NCBI GenBank assembly: GCA_963797265.1
Contig: CAWCOY010000003.1
Location: forward strand, 1-64,000
Direction of reading: 5' to 3'
Length of the DNA: 64,000 nt
Origin: DASUPK01 sp963797265
Lineage (GTDB): Bacteria > Actinomycetota > Thermoleophilia > Solirubrobacterales > 70-9
The notes under the pieces are model-generated. The model had not been told where the DNA came from. It was given only the letters and a program-made list of their open reading frames with translations, and searched no databases. Within the stretch, counting starts at the first letter, position 1. The number at the start of each line of letters is the position of its first letter. Both the position numbers and the translations under genes were made by a program. Positions 24,102 to 32,742 of the stretch are shown here, piece by piece.

Positions 24102-24626
24102 GTGGGACGGGTCCCCGACTTCGATCCGGCGACGCCGCGGAACCCGGTGCAGCGGGCGCTTCGCTGGCTCGCGAAGGGAAAGTTCGGCGGCTGGATGGCG
24201 CTCAACGTCGCCAACAAGCTCGACCCGCAGCTGATGCGTGCAAGCCGCGGGTTGCTGAAGATCCCGAACGGTGCCTCCACAGTCCTCCTCACGCACACCG
24301 GGGCGAAGAGCGGCAAGGAGAGAACGACGCCACTCGTGTACTTCACGGACAACGGCAATGTCGTCCTGATCGCCTCGCAAACCGGGAAGCCGAAGCACCC
24401 AGCCTGGTTCCACAACCTCAGGGCCAATCCGGAGGTCGAGCTCTGGTCCGGCGGCCGGGGCGGGACGTATCGGGCGCGGGAGGCCGAGGGCGAGGAGCGC
24501 GAGCGCCTCTGGAAGCTGGCGACGCAGCTCTACCCCGGCTATGACGACTACCAGCGCAGGGCGGACGTGGCCGGCAGGCGCATCCCGGTGGTCGTCTGCG
24601 AACCGCGTGACTCGGAGGCCGGCTAG
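24102..24626 (+). CDS. Deazaflavin-dependent nitroreductase-family protein
   Basis: A 174-residue soluble DDN-type protein: PNGASTVLLTHTGAKSGKERTTPLVYF, VLIASQTGKPKHPAWFHNLRANPEVEL, and RAREAEGEERERLWKLATQLYPGYDDYQ. The GAKSGKERTTPL and KHPAWFHNLRANP blocks are the family hallmarks for F420 binding. The substrate is not known. The start is GTG 24102 with a TAGGCT box 6 bp upstream; the 3' end overlaps that of argF by 4 bp, tail to tail. Confidence 0.88.
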   Translation: MGRVPDFDPATPRNPVQRALRWLAKGKFGGWMALNVANKLDPQLMRASRGLLKIPNGASTVLLTHTGAKSGKERTTPLVYFTDNGNVVLIASQTGKPKHPAWFHNLRANPEVELWSGGRGGTYRAREAEGEERERLWKLATQLYPGYDDYQRRADVAGRRIPVVVCEPRDSEAG

Positions 24627-25525
24627 CCGAGCAGCCGCTCGAGCAGCGCCTTCTGGGCGTGCAGGCGGTTCTCCGCCTGGTCCCAGACCGCCGAGCGCTC
24701 GCCGTAGAGAGCCTCAGCGGTGATCTCCTCCCCAGGATGGGCCGGCAGGCAGTGGAGCGCGATCACGCGGTCCGATGCGGCGTCGAGCAGTCCCTCGTTC
24801 AGCTGGTAGGGCGCCAGATCGCTGCGGCGCTTCGCCGCCTCCTCCTCGTCCCCCATGCTCACCCAGACGTCGCTGTAGATCGCGTCCGCACCGGCCACCG
24901 CGGCGCGCGGATCATCGGTGAGCTCGGCGAGGCCCTCCTCGATCCGATATCCCTCCGGACTGGCGATCACGACGTCGATCCCGGCGATCCGTCCCAGGAT
25001 CGCGAGCGACCGGGCCACGTTGTTGCCGTCCCCCACGTAGGTGAGCCGCAGACCCTCGAGCTCACCGAAACGCTCCTTCAGCGTCAGCAGATCGGCGAGC
25101 GCCTGGCAGGGGTGGTGCTGCGGCGTCAAGCCATTGACCACCGGCACGCTCGCCCCCTCCGCCAGCTCCCGCACCCGCTCGTCGGAGCCCGAGCGGATCA
25201 CGATGCCGTGCAGATAGCCAGAGAGGATCCGGGCGGTGTCCGCGATCGATTCACCACGGGTCATCTGCAACTCGTCCGCACGCAACACGACCGGCGTGGC
25301 GCCAAGCTCCGCGACCCCGACCTCGAACGAGACGCGGGTCCGCGTCGACGGCTTCTCGAAGACGAGGGCCACCGAGCGGCCCCCGAGCGAATCGCCGCCA
25401 GCACCCTCCTCCCGTCCGCGCTTCAGCTCCTCGGCTCTCTCGAGTAATCCGAGCAGCTGCTCGCGATCGAGCTCCTCACCCGTGAGGAAGTCGCTTGTCG
25501 GAAGCTGTGCCGTCGGTGTTGCCAT
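24623..25525 (-). CDS. argF: Ornithine carbamoyltransferase
   Basis: The 300-residue enzyme makes citrulline from ornithine and carbamoyl phosphate in arginine synthesis. Motifs are the carbamoyl-phosphate site FEKPSTRTRVSFEVG, GLTPQHHPCQALADLLTL, and the ornithine site HCLPAHPGEE; YSDVWVSMGDEEE is also typical. Length is normal. ATG 25525 has a TAGTAT box 10 bp upstream that overlaps, on the other strand, the start region of the divergent EEP gene. No other arg gene is adjacent and no ARG box is obvious. Confidence 0.95.
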   Translation of the reverse strand: MATPTAQLPTSDFLTGEELDREQLLGLLERAEELKRGREEGAGGDSLGGRSVALVFEKPSTRTRVSFEVGVAELGATPVVLRADELQMTRGESIADTARILSGYLHGIVIRSGSDERVRELAEGASVPVVNGLTPQHHPCQALADLLTLKERFGELEGLRLTYVGDGNNVARSLAILGRIAGIDVVIASPEGYRIEEGLAELTDDPRAAVAGADAIYSDVWVSMGDEEEAAKRRSDLAPYQLNEGLLDAASDRVIALHCLPAHPGEEITAEALYGERSAVWDQAENRLHAQKALLERLLG

Positions 25526-25546
25526 CGAGCCGCCGATACTACGCGC

Positions 25547-26392
25547 GTGCAGCTCACCGCTATGACATGGAACGTGTTCCACGGGCGGGACTGGCCGCCC
25601 GAAACGGACTTGCAGGTGCGGGCCCACAAGGGCAACTTCCGCCGCGGGCCGCGCCTCGGCGAGCGCTACGAGCAGACGAACTGGGATCTCTTCGAGCAGT
25701 TCGCGTCGCTGATCCGCGGGATCGACTGGGACGTCGCGCTCTTCCAGGAGTTTCCTCCCAGCTGGTCGAGCCGGCGGTGGTGGTTGTGGCCGCCGAACAT
25801 GTTGGCCGCCGCCTGCGACGCCGAGGCGCACCGGGCGCTCAGCGGCAGGAACTGGCTCCAGCCCCTGACCTCCCTGATCGGGCGTTGGCGGCCGGACCTG
25901 CTCGGCGCCTGGGAGGGCGGCTCGAACACCACGCTGGTCCGTGCCGGCGCGGGACCGATCGCCGAGCGCCTCCGGGTCGTGCTCACGCGCCGGCCCGAGA
26001 CGCGCGCCATGGCCCTCACCCGGCTGGAGTCCGGCCTCTGCATCGCGAACCTCCACGTCAGCACCAAGCCATCGTCGGCGGAACGCGAGCTGCTCGAGGC
26101 CGCCGGACGCGCCACCGAGTTCGCCGGGTCGGGCCCGCTCGTCTTCGGCGGCGACTTCAACGTGCGGCCGAAGGCGAGTGCGGTCTTCGACCAGCTGGAA
26201 GAGCGCTACGGACTCGCCCCCCGCACCGCGCCGGATCGGCTCAGCCACCTGCTCGTGCGCGGTCTCGAGGTGGTCGAGCACCCGGCCGCCCTGCCGCCCG
26301 AGGCCCGCGACGTGGTCGATCCGGCCACCAGTCTGCGAATCCGCCTCTCGGATCACAACCCCGTGATTGGAAAGTTCTCCCTTGTGGGATAG
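25547..26392 (+). CDS. Endonuclease/exonuclease/phosphatase (EEP) family protein
   Basis: The 281-residue protein starts at GTG 25547 and shows EEP motifs: MTWNVFHGRD, DVALFQEFPP (metal-binding Glu), FGGDFNVRPK and RLSDHNPVIG. It may cleave nucleic acid or a phosphoester; no signal peptide is seen. A tryptophan-rich stretch (SSRRWWLWPPNMLAA, 25768-25803) lies in DNA that resembles a reverse copy of the family B repeat, so it may be a repeat-derived insertion. A GATACT box lies 6 bp upstream. Confidence 0.82.
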   Translation: MQLTAMTWNVFHGRDWPPETDLQVRAHKGNFRRGPRLGERYEQTNWDLFEQFASLIRGIDWDVALFQEFPPSWSSRRWWLWPPNMLAAACDAEAHRALSGRNWLQPLTSLIGRWRPDLLGAWEGGSNTTLVRAGAGPIAERLRVVLTRRPETRAMALTRLESGLCIANLHVSTKPSSAERELLEAAGRATEFAGSGPLVFGGDFNVRPKASAVFDQLEERYGLAPRTAPDRLSHLLVRGLEVVEHPAALPPEARDVVDPATSLRIRLSDHNPVIGKFSLVG

Positions 26393-26400
26393 TCCCGGCA

Positions 26401-26958
26401 ATGGCTAAGGCGTCCGGGACAAAGGGCAAGAGCCCGCAGTCCGATCAGGCCTCACGCGCGGAGCAGAGCGTCCAGGCGTTCCGCGACGCGCTCGAGAAGA
26501 CCGTCACCATCTCCCGAGACCGCCTCCAGGAAGTCCTCGACGACGCCGTTCGGCGCGGGCGCATGACCCGCGGCGACGCGGACGAGATGGTCAGCCGCCT
26601 GGTTACCCGCGGGCGCGACCAGGCAGATGACCTGCTCAGCCAGCTCGAGCGCCTGCTAAGCCAGGCGCTCGAAGCTCCAGGTCGGGCCCGCCAGCAGGCC
26701 GGCGCGCGCGCGCAGAAGGCGCGCAAGCGGGCCCTCAAGGCGGTCGACAGGCCGCTCGCCGGCGCCGATCGGGTCCGGCGGGCGGCGCGCGTCCCGGGCT
26801 TCCCGATCACTGCCTACGACGATCTCTCGGTCCGGCAGATCGACCGCCGGCTCCAGGAGCTCAGCCGTGCCGAGCTACGCCGAGTCCGCGACTATGAGCG
26901 CCGCAACAAGTCGCGCAAGGGCGTCTTGCGCGCGGTCGACCGGAATCTGGAGGACTAG
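26401..26958 (+). CDS. Phasin-like, coiled-coil/basic protein
   Basis: The 185-residue protein has a Lys-rich N-terminus, a long helical region (VQAFRDALEKTVTISRDRLQEVLDDAVRRGRMTRGDADEMVSRL), an Ala/Arg/Lys-rich middle (ARQQAGARAQKARKRALKA), and a C-terminal domain DDLSVRQIDRRLQELSRAELRRVRDYERRN ending NRNLED-like. The first part resembles phasin/PHA-granule regulators, and the C-terminal part appears in actinobacterial proteins of unknown role. It may bind nucleic acid or granules. ATG 26401 lies 8 bp after the EEP gene, with GATAGT 7 bp before it. Confidence 0.7.
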   Translation: MAKASGTKGKSPQSDQASRAEQSVQAFRDALEKTVTISRDRLQEVLDDAVRRGRMTRGDADEMVSRLVTRGRDQADDLLSQLERLLSQALEAPGRARQQAGARAQKARKRALKAVDRPLAGADRVRRAARVPGFPITAYDDLSVRQIDRRLQELSRAELRRVRDYERRNKSRKGVLRAVDRNLED

Positions 26959-26969
26959 GACTAGGCCGG

Positions 26970-27290
26970 TTACTGGAGGGCCTTGCGGCGCTCTTCAATT
27001 TCCTTGGCGAGCTCGTCGAGGGCCTCGGTCGAGGTCTGGGCGCGGACCGCGAGCTTGGCGAGCTCCTTGCGGACATCCTGCGTCGCGTTGTCCAGCGTTT
27101 CGCGCCAGTTCGAGACCTGGTCTTGGGCCTTGGAGCTGGCATCGCCGGAGACGTCGCGCAGCCGCGAGACCGCGTCATCGATCCGCGTACGCACGTCGCC
27201 AGTGGCCTTTTCTCCGGCCGCCCGCAGGTCGTCGATCGCCTTCTGAACCTGGTCTCGGACGCCACCACCACCGCTTTCGCTTGATTCCAC
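26970..27290 (-). CDS. Small coiled-coil protein, 106 residues
   Basis: GTG 27290 is the start because CAGGAGG lies seven bases before it. The protein is a Gly-rich start (ESSESGGGG) followed by one long amphipathic helix with repeated Asp/Glu/Arg/Lys (VQKAIDDLRAAGEKATGDVR, WRETLDNATQDVRKELAKLA) to the end. It resembles apolipoprotein-like or phasin-like helical proteins. It is convergent with the phasin-like gene, so the two may be functionally linked. Confidence 0.7.
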   Translation of the reverse strand: MESSESGGGGVRDQVQKAIDDLRAAGEKATGDVRTRIDDAVSRLRDVSGDASSKAQDQVSNWRETLDNATQDVRKELAKLAVRAQTSTEALDELAKEIEERRKALQ

Positions 27291-27351
27291 CGTGGACCTC
27301 CTGCTCGGGGATTTCCGCAAATTCCGGCGCAAGCCTATACCCGGGGGCGAG

Positions 27352-28863
27352 CTAGCTGAGCTCGGCGGCCAGCCGGTCGAAGTCAAGCCGGCGTCCGGCC
27401 ACCTCAGCGAGCAACCGGTCGGCATCGAGGCGCTGGCCCCGAGCCCAGAGGCCCCGGAGCCAGCCGCCCGCCTCGCCGCTCGCGAACCACTCCGCGCCGA
27501 AGCGCTCGGCGAGCTCGGCCCGCCACTGCACCTCCAGGGCCCAGGCGCGCAGGTAGCAGGCGACGTAGAAGCCCGAATCGACGTCGGAGAGCCAGGTCTC
27601 CTGCGGCCATTCGACGCCTACGTGTTCGCCGAGCAGACTGGCGTAGCGGTCCGGCATCGCCGCGAGATCGGCATCCGGCGCATGCAGTTCGACCTCGTAC
27701 GCGATCTTCGCCGAGTAGCGGCGCAGGAACACCAGCCGCGAAGCCCGGGCGTGCTCGATCGCGGCCTCGGCACCGTCGACCCCGAGAACCATCTCCAGCC
27801 AGGCCGGGCTGGCGGTCAGCCCCTCCAGCAGGAAGGCATAGGACTCGGTGACCGAGTTGTCCCCGAGGTGGCGGAACTCGAAGGCCAGCTCGGCGTCGGT
27901 GCAGCCGTAGTGCTCAGCGTGCCCGGACTCGTGGAAGAGAGCCGCGTAATCCTGCCTGCCGCCGATCGGAGGCATCACGAGATAGACCTCTTCCGGGACG
28001 CGCGGCACGGAGCAGAAGGCGCGCGGGCTCTTCGTCGGCCGCGTCTCGGTGTCGAGCGTGACGTTCGACTGGGCCTCCAGATCGATGCCGAGCCCCGCGA
28101 GCGTCTCGCGCAGCGCCGGCACCATCCGCGCGCCCGGGAACAGGCCGTCGAGCTGATCCGCCCGGAAGAACCGCACCAGGTCGGAGCGCCGCAGCTCGGC
28201 GAGCGACCGTCCGACGGTCCGCTCGAGCTCGGGATCGACGATCTCTGAGTAGCGTCGCTCGGTCGCCTCCGCGAAGCGCTCCAGCTCAAGCGCGAGCGCC
28301 CGCAGATCCAGCGCGCGGACATCCGAATACGCATCGAGATAGGAGGGCCAGCCCAGCTCTGCGCAGGCGGCGTGCTCGCTCTCCAGCGTCTCCAGATGGA
28401 GCGGGTTGAGCCGCTCGTCCAGCGTCGCGTTCCGCGCTGCCTCGATCTCTGCGCGCCGCTCGGCATCCGGCTCGTTGGCCTGCACAACCGGCGCCATGCG
28501 GTACGAGATCGCCTCGCCCCCGACCTCGATCTCGAGCGAGGCCTCGAGCTCTGCCAGACGGGCCTCGAATGACCTGGTGATCGAGCCCAGGTGTCCGTCC
28601 AGGGCGAACTGATGCAGATAGCGCAGGCGAACCTCCTCCTCCCCACCATCAAGCGGGTCGCGCTGACGCGCGCCCTCGCATCTACGCCTGGCCTCCCCGA
28701 TCCGCTCGACCGCCGTCCGCTCGAACAGGGCCTCGTGCCGCTCGTAGATGGGCTCGATCTCCAGATCGCGCTTGTGCCCCGCTCCCTGCAGGTAGTACTC
28801 GCGGCCGATCTCCTCCAGGAAGATCTCCGCGTTCCGCCGGTAGTCGTCCGGGTCCCAGCCCAT
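27352..28863 (-). CDS. M3-like zinc metallopeptidase
   Basis: The 503-residue protein is all-helical, with the gluzincin site YAALFHESGHAEHYG (HExxH) and, some 30 residues on, the second-helix motif DNSVTESYAFLLEG that supplies the third zinc ligand. This is the arrangement of oligoendopeptidase F/M3-type enzymes that cut oligopeptides in the cytoplasm. No signal peptide is seen. The start ATG 28863 is preferred; a longer frame to 28965 overlaps the divergent gene. A family A repeat copy lies in frame at 28648-28683, encoding RRCEGARQRDPLD. Confidence 0.85.
   Translation of the reverse strand: MGWDPDDYRRNAEIFLEEIGREYYLQGAGHKRDLEIEPIYERHEALFERTAVERIGEARRRCEGARQRDPLDGGEEEVRLRYLHQFALDGHLGSITRSFEARLAELEASLEIEVGGEAISYRMAPVVQANEPDAERRAEIEAARNATLDERLNPLHLETLESEHAACAELGWPSYLDAYSDVRALDLRALALELERFAEATERRYSEIVDPELERTVGRSLAELRRSDLVRFFRADQLDGLFPGARMVPALRETLAGLGIDLEAQSNVTLDTETRPTKSPRAFCSVPRVPEEVYLVMPPIGGRQDYAALFHESGHAEHYGCTDAELAFEFRHLGDNSVTESYAFLLEGLTASPAWLEMVLGVDGAEAAIEHARASRLVFLRRYSAKIAYEVELHAPDADLAAMPDRYASLLGEHVGVEWPQETWLSDVDSGFYVACYLRAWALEVQWRAELAERFGAEWFASGEAGGWLRGLWARGQRLDADRLLAEVAGRRLDFDRLAAELS
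28648..28683 (+). repeat. Family A 36-nt repeat inside the M3-like peptidase gene
   Basis: It matches the reference copy at 59622-59657 at about 31 of 36 positions, with the same stem GGGT/GCGC...GCGC/CCC and the same end CCTCGCATCT. The host gene reads it on the opposite strand and in frame. The local protein segment is a charged helix between structured parts, where an insertion would be tolerated. Confidence 0.6.
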
Positions 28864-28888
28864 GGGCGGCTGCAACGATAGGCCGAGG

Positions 28889-30256
28889 ATGGCCGAGAAC
28901 CTCAGCACGGAGGAGCGCGCCGACTCCCCGGCACCCGAGCGCCCAGGGCGCGGCGAGCTGCTCACCCTCGAAGTCGAGTCGCTGGCCTACGGCGGCAGGG
29001 GCATCGCGCGCCGGAACGGCTACGTCGTCTTCGTCGCCGGCGCCCTGCCCGGGGACCGTGTCCGGGCCGAAGTGACGAAGTCGAAGCGCGGCTACGCCGA
29101 GGCCTCGGCCCTCGAGCTGGTGCGTGAATCGCCGGACCGCCTCCCCCCGCGCTGCGATCACGGCGGCGAGCCGTGCCCCGGCGCTCCCTGGCAGTCCCTG
29201 CCTTACGAGCAGCAGCTTCGTCATAAGCGGTCGCAGGTCTCGGATGCGCTCACGAGGCTCGGCGGCCTTAAGGGCTTCGAGCTCGAGGAGATCGAGCCGG
29301 CGATGGAGCGCTGGCGCTACCGCAACAAGCTCGAGTACTCGTTCGCCGAGCGAGACGGGGAGCTCGTCCTCGGCTTCCACGCCCGCGGCCGCTGGGATCT
29401 CGTCGTGGACGCCGAGGATTGCCAGCTCGCCTCCGAGCGCAACAACGCCCGCCGCAACGAGCTGCGCGACTGGGCGCGCTCTGAGGGCCTGCCTGGATAC
29501 GACCGCCGCTCGGGGAGTGGAGTGCTCCGCAACCTGGTCGCCCGAGAAGGCCGACGCACCGGCCAGCTGCAGACCCGCCTCGTCACCTCCCCCGCGGAGA
29601 TCCCGCGGCCACCCGTCGACCTCCACACCATCGTCGAAGGCAGCAGCGGCGGCACCGACGGCCCGACCGGGGCCCTGGGAGCCGAGTACCTCGAGGAGGC
29701 GCTCTGCGGCCTCCGGTTCCGGATCTCCCACAACGCCTTCTTCCAGACCAACACGGAGATGGCCGAGCGCCTCTACGGGATCGCGGCCGACATGGCCGGC
29801 CTGACGGGTTCCGAGCGCGTCTTCGATCTCTTCTGCGGCATCGGCACCCTCGGGCTCAGCCTCGCCTCCGGCGCCGGCGAGATCTGGGGGATCGAGATCG
29901 TCCCGGAGGCGATCGCCGACGCGGAGCAGAACGCCCGGATCAACGGGATCGAGCACGCCCGCTTCCGCGCGGGCGATGCGCGCAAGGAGATCCGGCCGCT
30001 GCTTGAGGAGGCCGGCCGCCCCGACGTCGTGCTCGTCGACCCGCCGCGTGCCGGCCTCTCCAAGAAGGTGGTCCGCCGGTTGATCGAATGCGACGCCCCT
30101 CGCATCGTCTACGTCTCGTGCAACCCGACCACACTCGCCCCCAACGCCGCCCAGCTCTCTGAGGCCGGCTATAGGGTGGGCCGCGTGCGACCCGTCGACA
30201 TGTTCCCCCAGACCCCGCACATCGAGTGCGTGGCGCTCCTGGAGAAGGCGTCATGA
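28889..30256 (+). CDS. RlmD/RumA-like RNA (uracil-5-)-methyltransferase
   Basis: The 455-residue enzyme has an N-terminal TRAM domain (LTLEVESLAYGGRGIARRNG, GALPGDRVRAEV), cysteines fitting a 4Fe-4S site (CDHGGEPCPG and a later CQLA), and a C-terminal methyltransferase: DLFCGIGTLGLSLA for SAM, VLVDPPRAGL and the catalytic cysteine in VSCNPTTLA. It should make 5-methyluridine in 23S rRNA or tRNA. ATG 28889 is chosen over an in-frame start 27 bp upstream. It overlaps the next gene by ATGA. Confidence 0.88.
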   Translation: MAENLSTEERADSPAPERPGRGELLTLEVESLAYGGRGIARRNGYVVFVAGALPGDRVRAEVTKSKRGYAEASALELVRESPDRLPPRCDHGGEPCPGAPWQSLPYEQQLRHKRSQVSDALTRLGGLKGFELEEIEPAMERWRYRNKLEYSFAERDGELVLGFHARGRWDLVVDAEDCQLASERNNARRNELRDWARSEGLPGYDRRSGSGVLRNLVAREGRRTGQLQTRLVTSPAEIPRPPVDLHTIVEGSSGGTDGPTGALGAEYLEEALCGLRFRISHNAFFQTNTEMAERLYGIAADMAGLTGSERVFDLFCGIGTLGLSLASGAGEIWGIEIVPEAIADAEQNARINGIEHARFRAGDARKEIRPLLEEAGRPDVVLVDPPRAGLSKKVVRRLIECDAPRIVYVSCNPTTLAPNAAQLSEAGYRVGRVRPVDMFPQTPHIECVALLEKAS

Positions 30257-31032
30257 GCCGCGGCTTCGGAGTCACCGGCGGGCTCGACCCGGAGATCGCA
30301 ACTCCCCTCGCCGCCCGCTGCCAGGAGCTCGGCTACGGCTCGATGTGGTCGAACGACCATCCGGGAGCCAAGGGCATCGAGACTCTGGCGGCCTACGCGA
30401 AGGGTGCCGACCGCATCGCCCTGGGCGTCACCATCGCCCTCGACCGCCAATCCCCGGAGGAGATCTCCGGCGACATCGAGCGCCTCGGGCTCGACCGGGA
30501 CCGGCTCTGGCTCGCCATCGGGGCCGGCGTCACGGGGAAGCCGCTGACCAGGATGCGCGAGGCGCTTCCGCGCCTGCGCGATGCACTGTCCGGGACCCGG
30601 CTGGTGCTCGCGGCGATGGGTCCGAAGATGTGCGCCTTCGGCGGAGCCGAGTGGGACGGCGTGTTCTTGAACTGGATGACGCCGGCGTTCGCGGTCCAGG
30701 CTCGCGGCTGGGTTGAGGAAGGGGCCCGGGAAGCAGGTCGCGAGGCTCCGACGATCCTCGGGTACGTCCGCACTGCGGTCGGCGGCGACGCCGAGGAGCG
30801 CCTTGCGAAGGATGAGTCCATGTACCGCGACCTGCATCAGGGCTACCGCAGCCACTTCGACCGCCAAGGGGCGCCGGAGGGAACGGTTGGCGTCGCCGCG
30901 GAGAACGCCGGTGTCGCCCAGCAGGAGCTCTCCCGCTACCGCGCGCTCGACACCGTGGTGGTGAGGGCGCTCGCCAGCGCCAAGTTCGAGAACATGAGCG
31001 CCCTGGCGGAAGCCGCCGCACCCGGGGTCTGA
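30253..31032 (+). CDS. Luciferase-like (LLM) flavin/F420-dependent oxidoreductase
   Basis: The 259-residue protein is a TIM-barrel of the luciferase-like type: FGVTGGLDPEIATPLAARCQELGYGSMWSNDH, RIALGVTIALDRQSPEEI, LWLAIGAGVTGKPL, and WDGVFLNWMTPAFA. The family transfers hydride or oxygen using FMN or F420. It starts inside the stop of the RlmD-like gene. It is somewhat shorter than the usual 300-340 residues. The substrate is unknown. Confidence 0.82.
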   Translation: MSRGFGVTGGLDPEIATPLAARCQELGYGSMWSNDHPGAKGIETLAAYAKGADRIALGVTIALDRQSPEEISGDIERLGLDRDRLWLAIGAGVTGKPLTRMREALPRLRDALSGTRLVLAAMGPKMCAFGGAEWDGVFLNWMTPAFAVQARGWVEEGAREAGREAPTILGYVRTAVGGDAEERLAKDESMYRDLHQGYRSHFDRQGAPEGTVGVAAENAGVAQQELSRYRALDTVVVRALASAKFENMSALAEAAAPGV

Positions 31033-31038
31033 CATGGG

Positions 31039-31073
31039 CCCGGGTGAGCGGCCGGATCAGCCGCCCACCCGGG
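31039..31073. terminator. Strong hairpin between convergent genes
   Basis: CCCGGGTGAGCGGC (31039-31052) pairs with GCCGCCCACCCGGG (31060-31073), with one mismatch and a 7-nt loop. It lies 7 bp after the LLM stop and 60 bp before the end of the convergent MFS gene. No T-run is present. Confidence 0.65.
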
Positions 31074-31132
31074 GAATCGCCTCTCGGGAGAACTACTCGT
31101 TGTGCTCGCGGGCGGTCGCCGTCGCCACGCCC

Positions 31133-32602
31133 TTATGAAACGGGTTGCTCTTCGGCTTCGCCTCCGAGCACCCTCGCGTAACCGCGCCGGAGGAGCGGGA
31201 TCAGGGTGACGCCGGCGCCGAGTGCCGCGATCGCGATCGACACGAGGATCCCGGGCTGGAACCCGTCGAGTAGCGCCTGCGCGCTGCCAGGCGCCGCGCC
31301 CGAACCCGAGGTGCCGGCGTCGATCACCGCGGTGGCGACCGCCAGGCCGACCGCGCCACCCAACTGGAACGAGGTGTAGACCAGCCCGGAGGCGAGTCCC
31401 TGCTCCTGGTCGCCGACGTCGCTGGTCGCTGCGATCGTCAGTGGCCCGAAGGCGAGCGTGAACCCGATTCCGGAGAGGATGAAGGTCGGCAGCATCCCCG
31501 TCAGGTAGCTCGAGTCGGCGCCGATGTTCCAGAACAGCAGGTAGCCGAGACCCAGGCTTGCCAACCCAGCGCCGATCGGGATCGCGGGACCCACCCTGCT
31601 CACCAGTCGCCCGACGTTCGGTGAACCGAACGCGACGATCAGCCCGGCCGGGAGGAAGGCGAGCGCCATCTCGATCGGCGACCAGCCCCTCAGGTTCTGC
31701 ATGTAGAGGGTGCCGATGAACTGGAACCCGAACCAGCTGCCCAGCAGAGCCATGGCGCCGTAGTTCGCGCGCCGCAGGGCCGCCGACTTCAGGATCCCGA
31801 GCCGGACGAGCGGATGCGCGCTCCGCTGCTCGATCAGGACGAAGGCCGTGAGCAACATCGCGACGGCCGCGAACGACAGCAGTGTCCGCGTCGCGCCCCA
31901 GCCGACATCGGGAGCCTCGACGATCGTGTAGACGAGTCCGAGCATCGCAACCGCAAGCGTCGCCGTTCCGCTGAGGTCGAAGCTGCTCCGGCCGACCCGG
32001 GCGGCCGGCTCATCCTTGTCGAGGAACCGCGGCAGCAGCAGCAGGATTGCCAGGGCAATCGGGACTGGCATGAAGAACGTGTAGCGCCAGCCAAGCTCGG
32101 TGAGCGCGCCACCGAAGACAAGACCCAGCGACCACCCGCTCGCTCCGACCGCCGCGTAGATGCTCAGCGCCTTGTTCCGCGCCGGCCCCTCGGGGAAGGT
32201 CGTGGTGATGATCGAGAGCACCGCCGGCGCCGTGAACGCCGCTGCCGCTCCCTTGATGAACCTGGTCGCGATCAGGGTGTTCCCGTCATTGGCGAGGCCG
32301 CCGATGAAGGAGGCGACCAGGAAGACGGCCAACCCGGTGAGCAGCACCCGGCGTCGGCCGAGCAGGTCTGCGGCTCGTCCGCCCAGGAGCAGCAGGCCGC
32401 CGTATCCGAGGATGTAGCCACTCACCACCCACTGAAGGGAGCTTGGCTCGAGCCCCAGCTCGCTGCCGATGCTCGGCAGGGCGACGCCCACCATCGAGAC
32501 GTCCAGCCCGTCGAGGAAGAGGACGCCGCAGACGAGGGCGAGCAACCACCAGGCGCGCGCGTCGAATCGGGTTCCCACCGAAGTCTGAGTTGCCTGCTCC
32601 AT
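31133..32602 (-). CDS. MFS drug-efflux-type transporter (DHA2-like)
   Basis: The 489-residue protein has about 14 hydrophobic segments and DHA2 motifs: LDVSMVGVALPSIGSELG, GYILGYGGLLLLGGRAADLLGRRRVLL (motif A), and TGAxGWSLG-like motif C (AVGASGWSLGLVFGGAL). It is likely to export drugs or hydrophobic compounds by proton antiport. ATG 32602 has GGGAGGA upstream. It is divergent from a MarR gene and has a consensus promoter with a palindrome in the spacer, so it is probably MarR-repressed and inducible. The C-terminal codons lie in a variant family A repeat. Confidence 0.9.
   Translation of the reverse strand: MEQATQTSVGTRFDARAWWLLALVCGVLFLDGLDVSMVGVALPSIGSELGLEPSSLQWVVSGYILGYGGLLLLGGRAADLLGRRRVLLTGLAVFLVASFIGGLANDGNTLIATRFIKGAAAAFTAPAVLSIITTTFPEGPARNKALSIYAAVGASGWSLGLVFGGALTELGWRYTFFMPVPIALAILLLLPRFLDKDEPAARVGRSSFDLSGTATLAVAMLGLVYTIVEAPDVGWGATRTLLSFAAVAMLLTAFVLIEQRSAHPLVRLGILKSAALRRANYGAMALLGSWFGFQFIGTLYMQNLRGWSPIEMALAFLPAGLIVAFGSPNVGRLVSRVGPAIPIGAGLASLGLGYLLFWNIGADSSYLTGMLPTFILSGIGFTLAFGPLTIAATSDVGDQEQGLASGLVYTSFQLGGAVGLAVATAVIDAGTSGSGAAPGSAQALLDGFQPGILVSIAIAALGAGVTLIPLLRRGYARVLGGEAEEQPVS
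31134..31180 (+). repeat. Family A repeat variant at the end of the MFS gene
   Basis: It begins ATGAAACGGGTTGC and ends GCACCCTCGCGT like other copies, but its loop is expanded by a second hairpin (CTTCGGCTTCGCCTCCGA). The MFS C-terminal residues (ARVLGGEAEEQPVS) are read from it on the minus strand. Confidence 0.5.
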
Positions 32603-32648
32603 GTTGTCCTCCCAGGAACGACCGTCGGAGTACTTGTATGAGGCGGAT

Positions 32649-32677
32649 AGTATATGTATATGCATACATTGTGTCAA
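32649..32677 (-). promoter_or_regulatory. Sigma-70 promoter of the MFS gene with an embedded MarR-type operator
   Basis: On the minus strand TTGACA (32677-32672) is followed after exactly 17 bp by TATACT (32654-32649). Within the spacer and reaching the -10 lies the inverted repeat ATGTAT-atgc-ATACAT (32654-32669). A bound dimer would block RNA polymerase. The AT-rich stretch stands out from the genome. The TATAAT at 32704-32709 on the plus strand is a probable -10 for marR. Confidence 0.75.
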
Positions 32678-32742
32678 CAGGAAATGTGCATGCAACTTTT
32701 TGCTATAATCACCGCCAACAGAGGGGCAAGGAGTGAGGCCAG

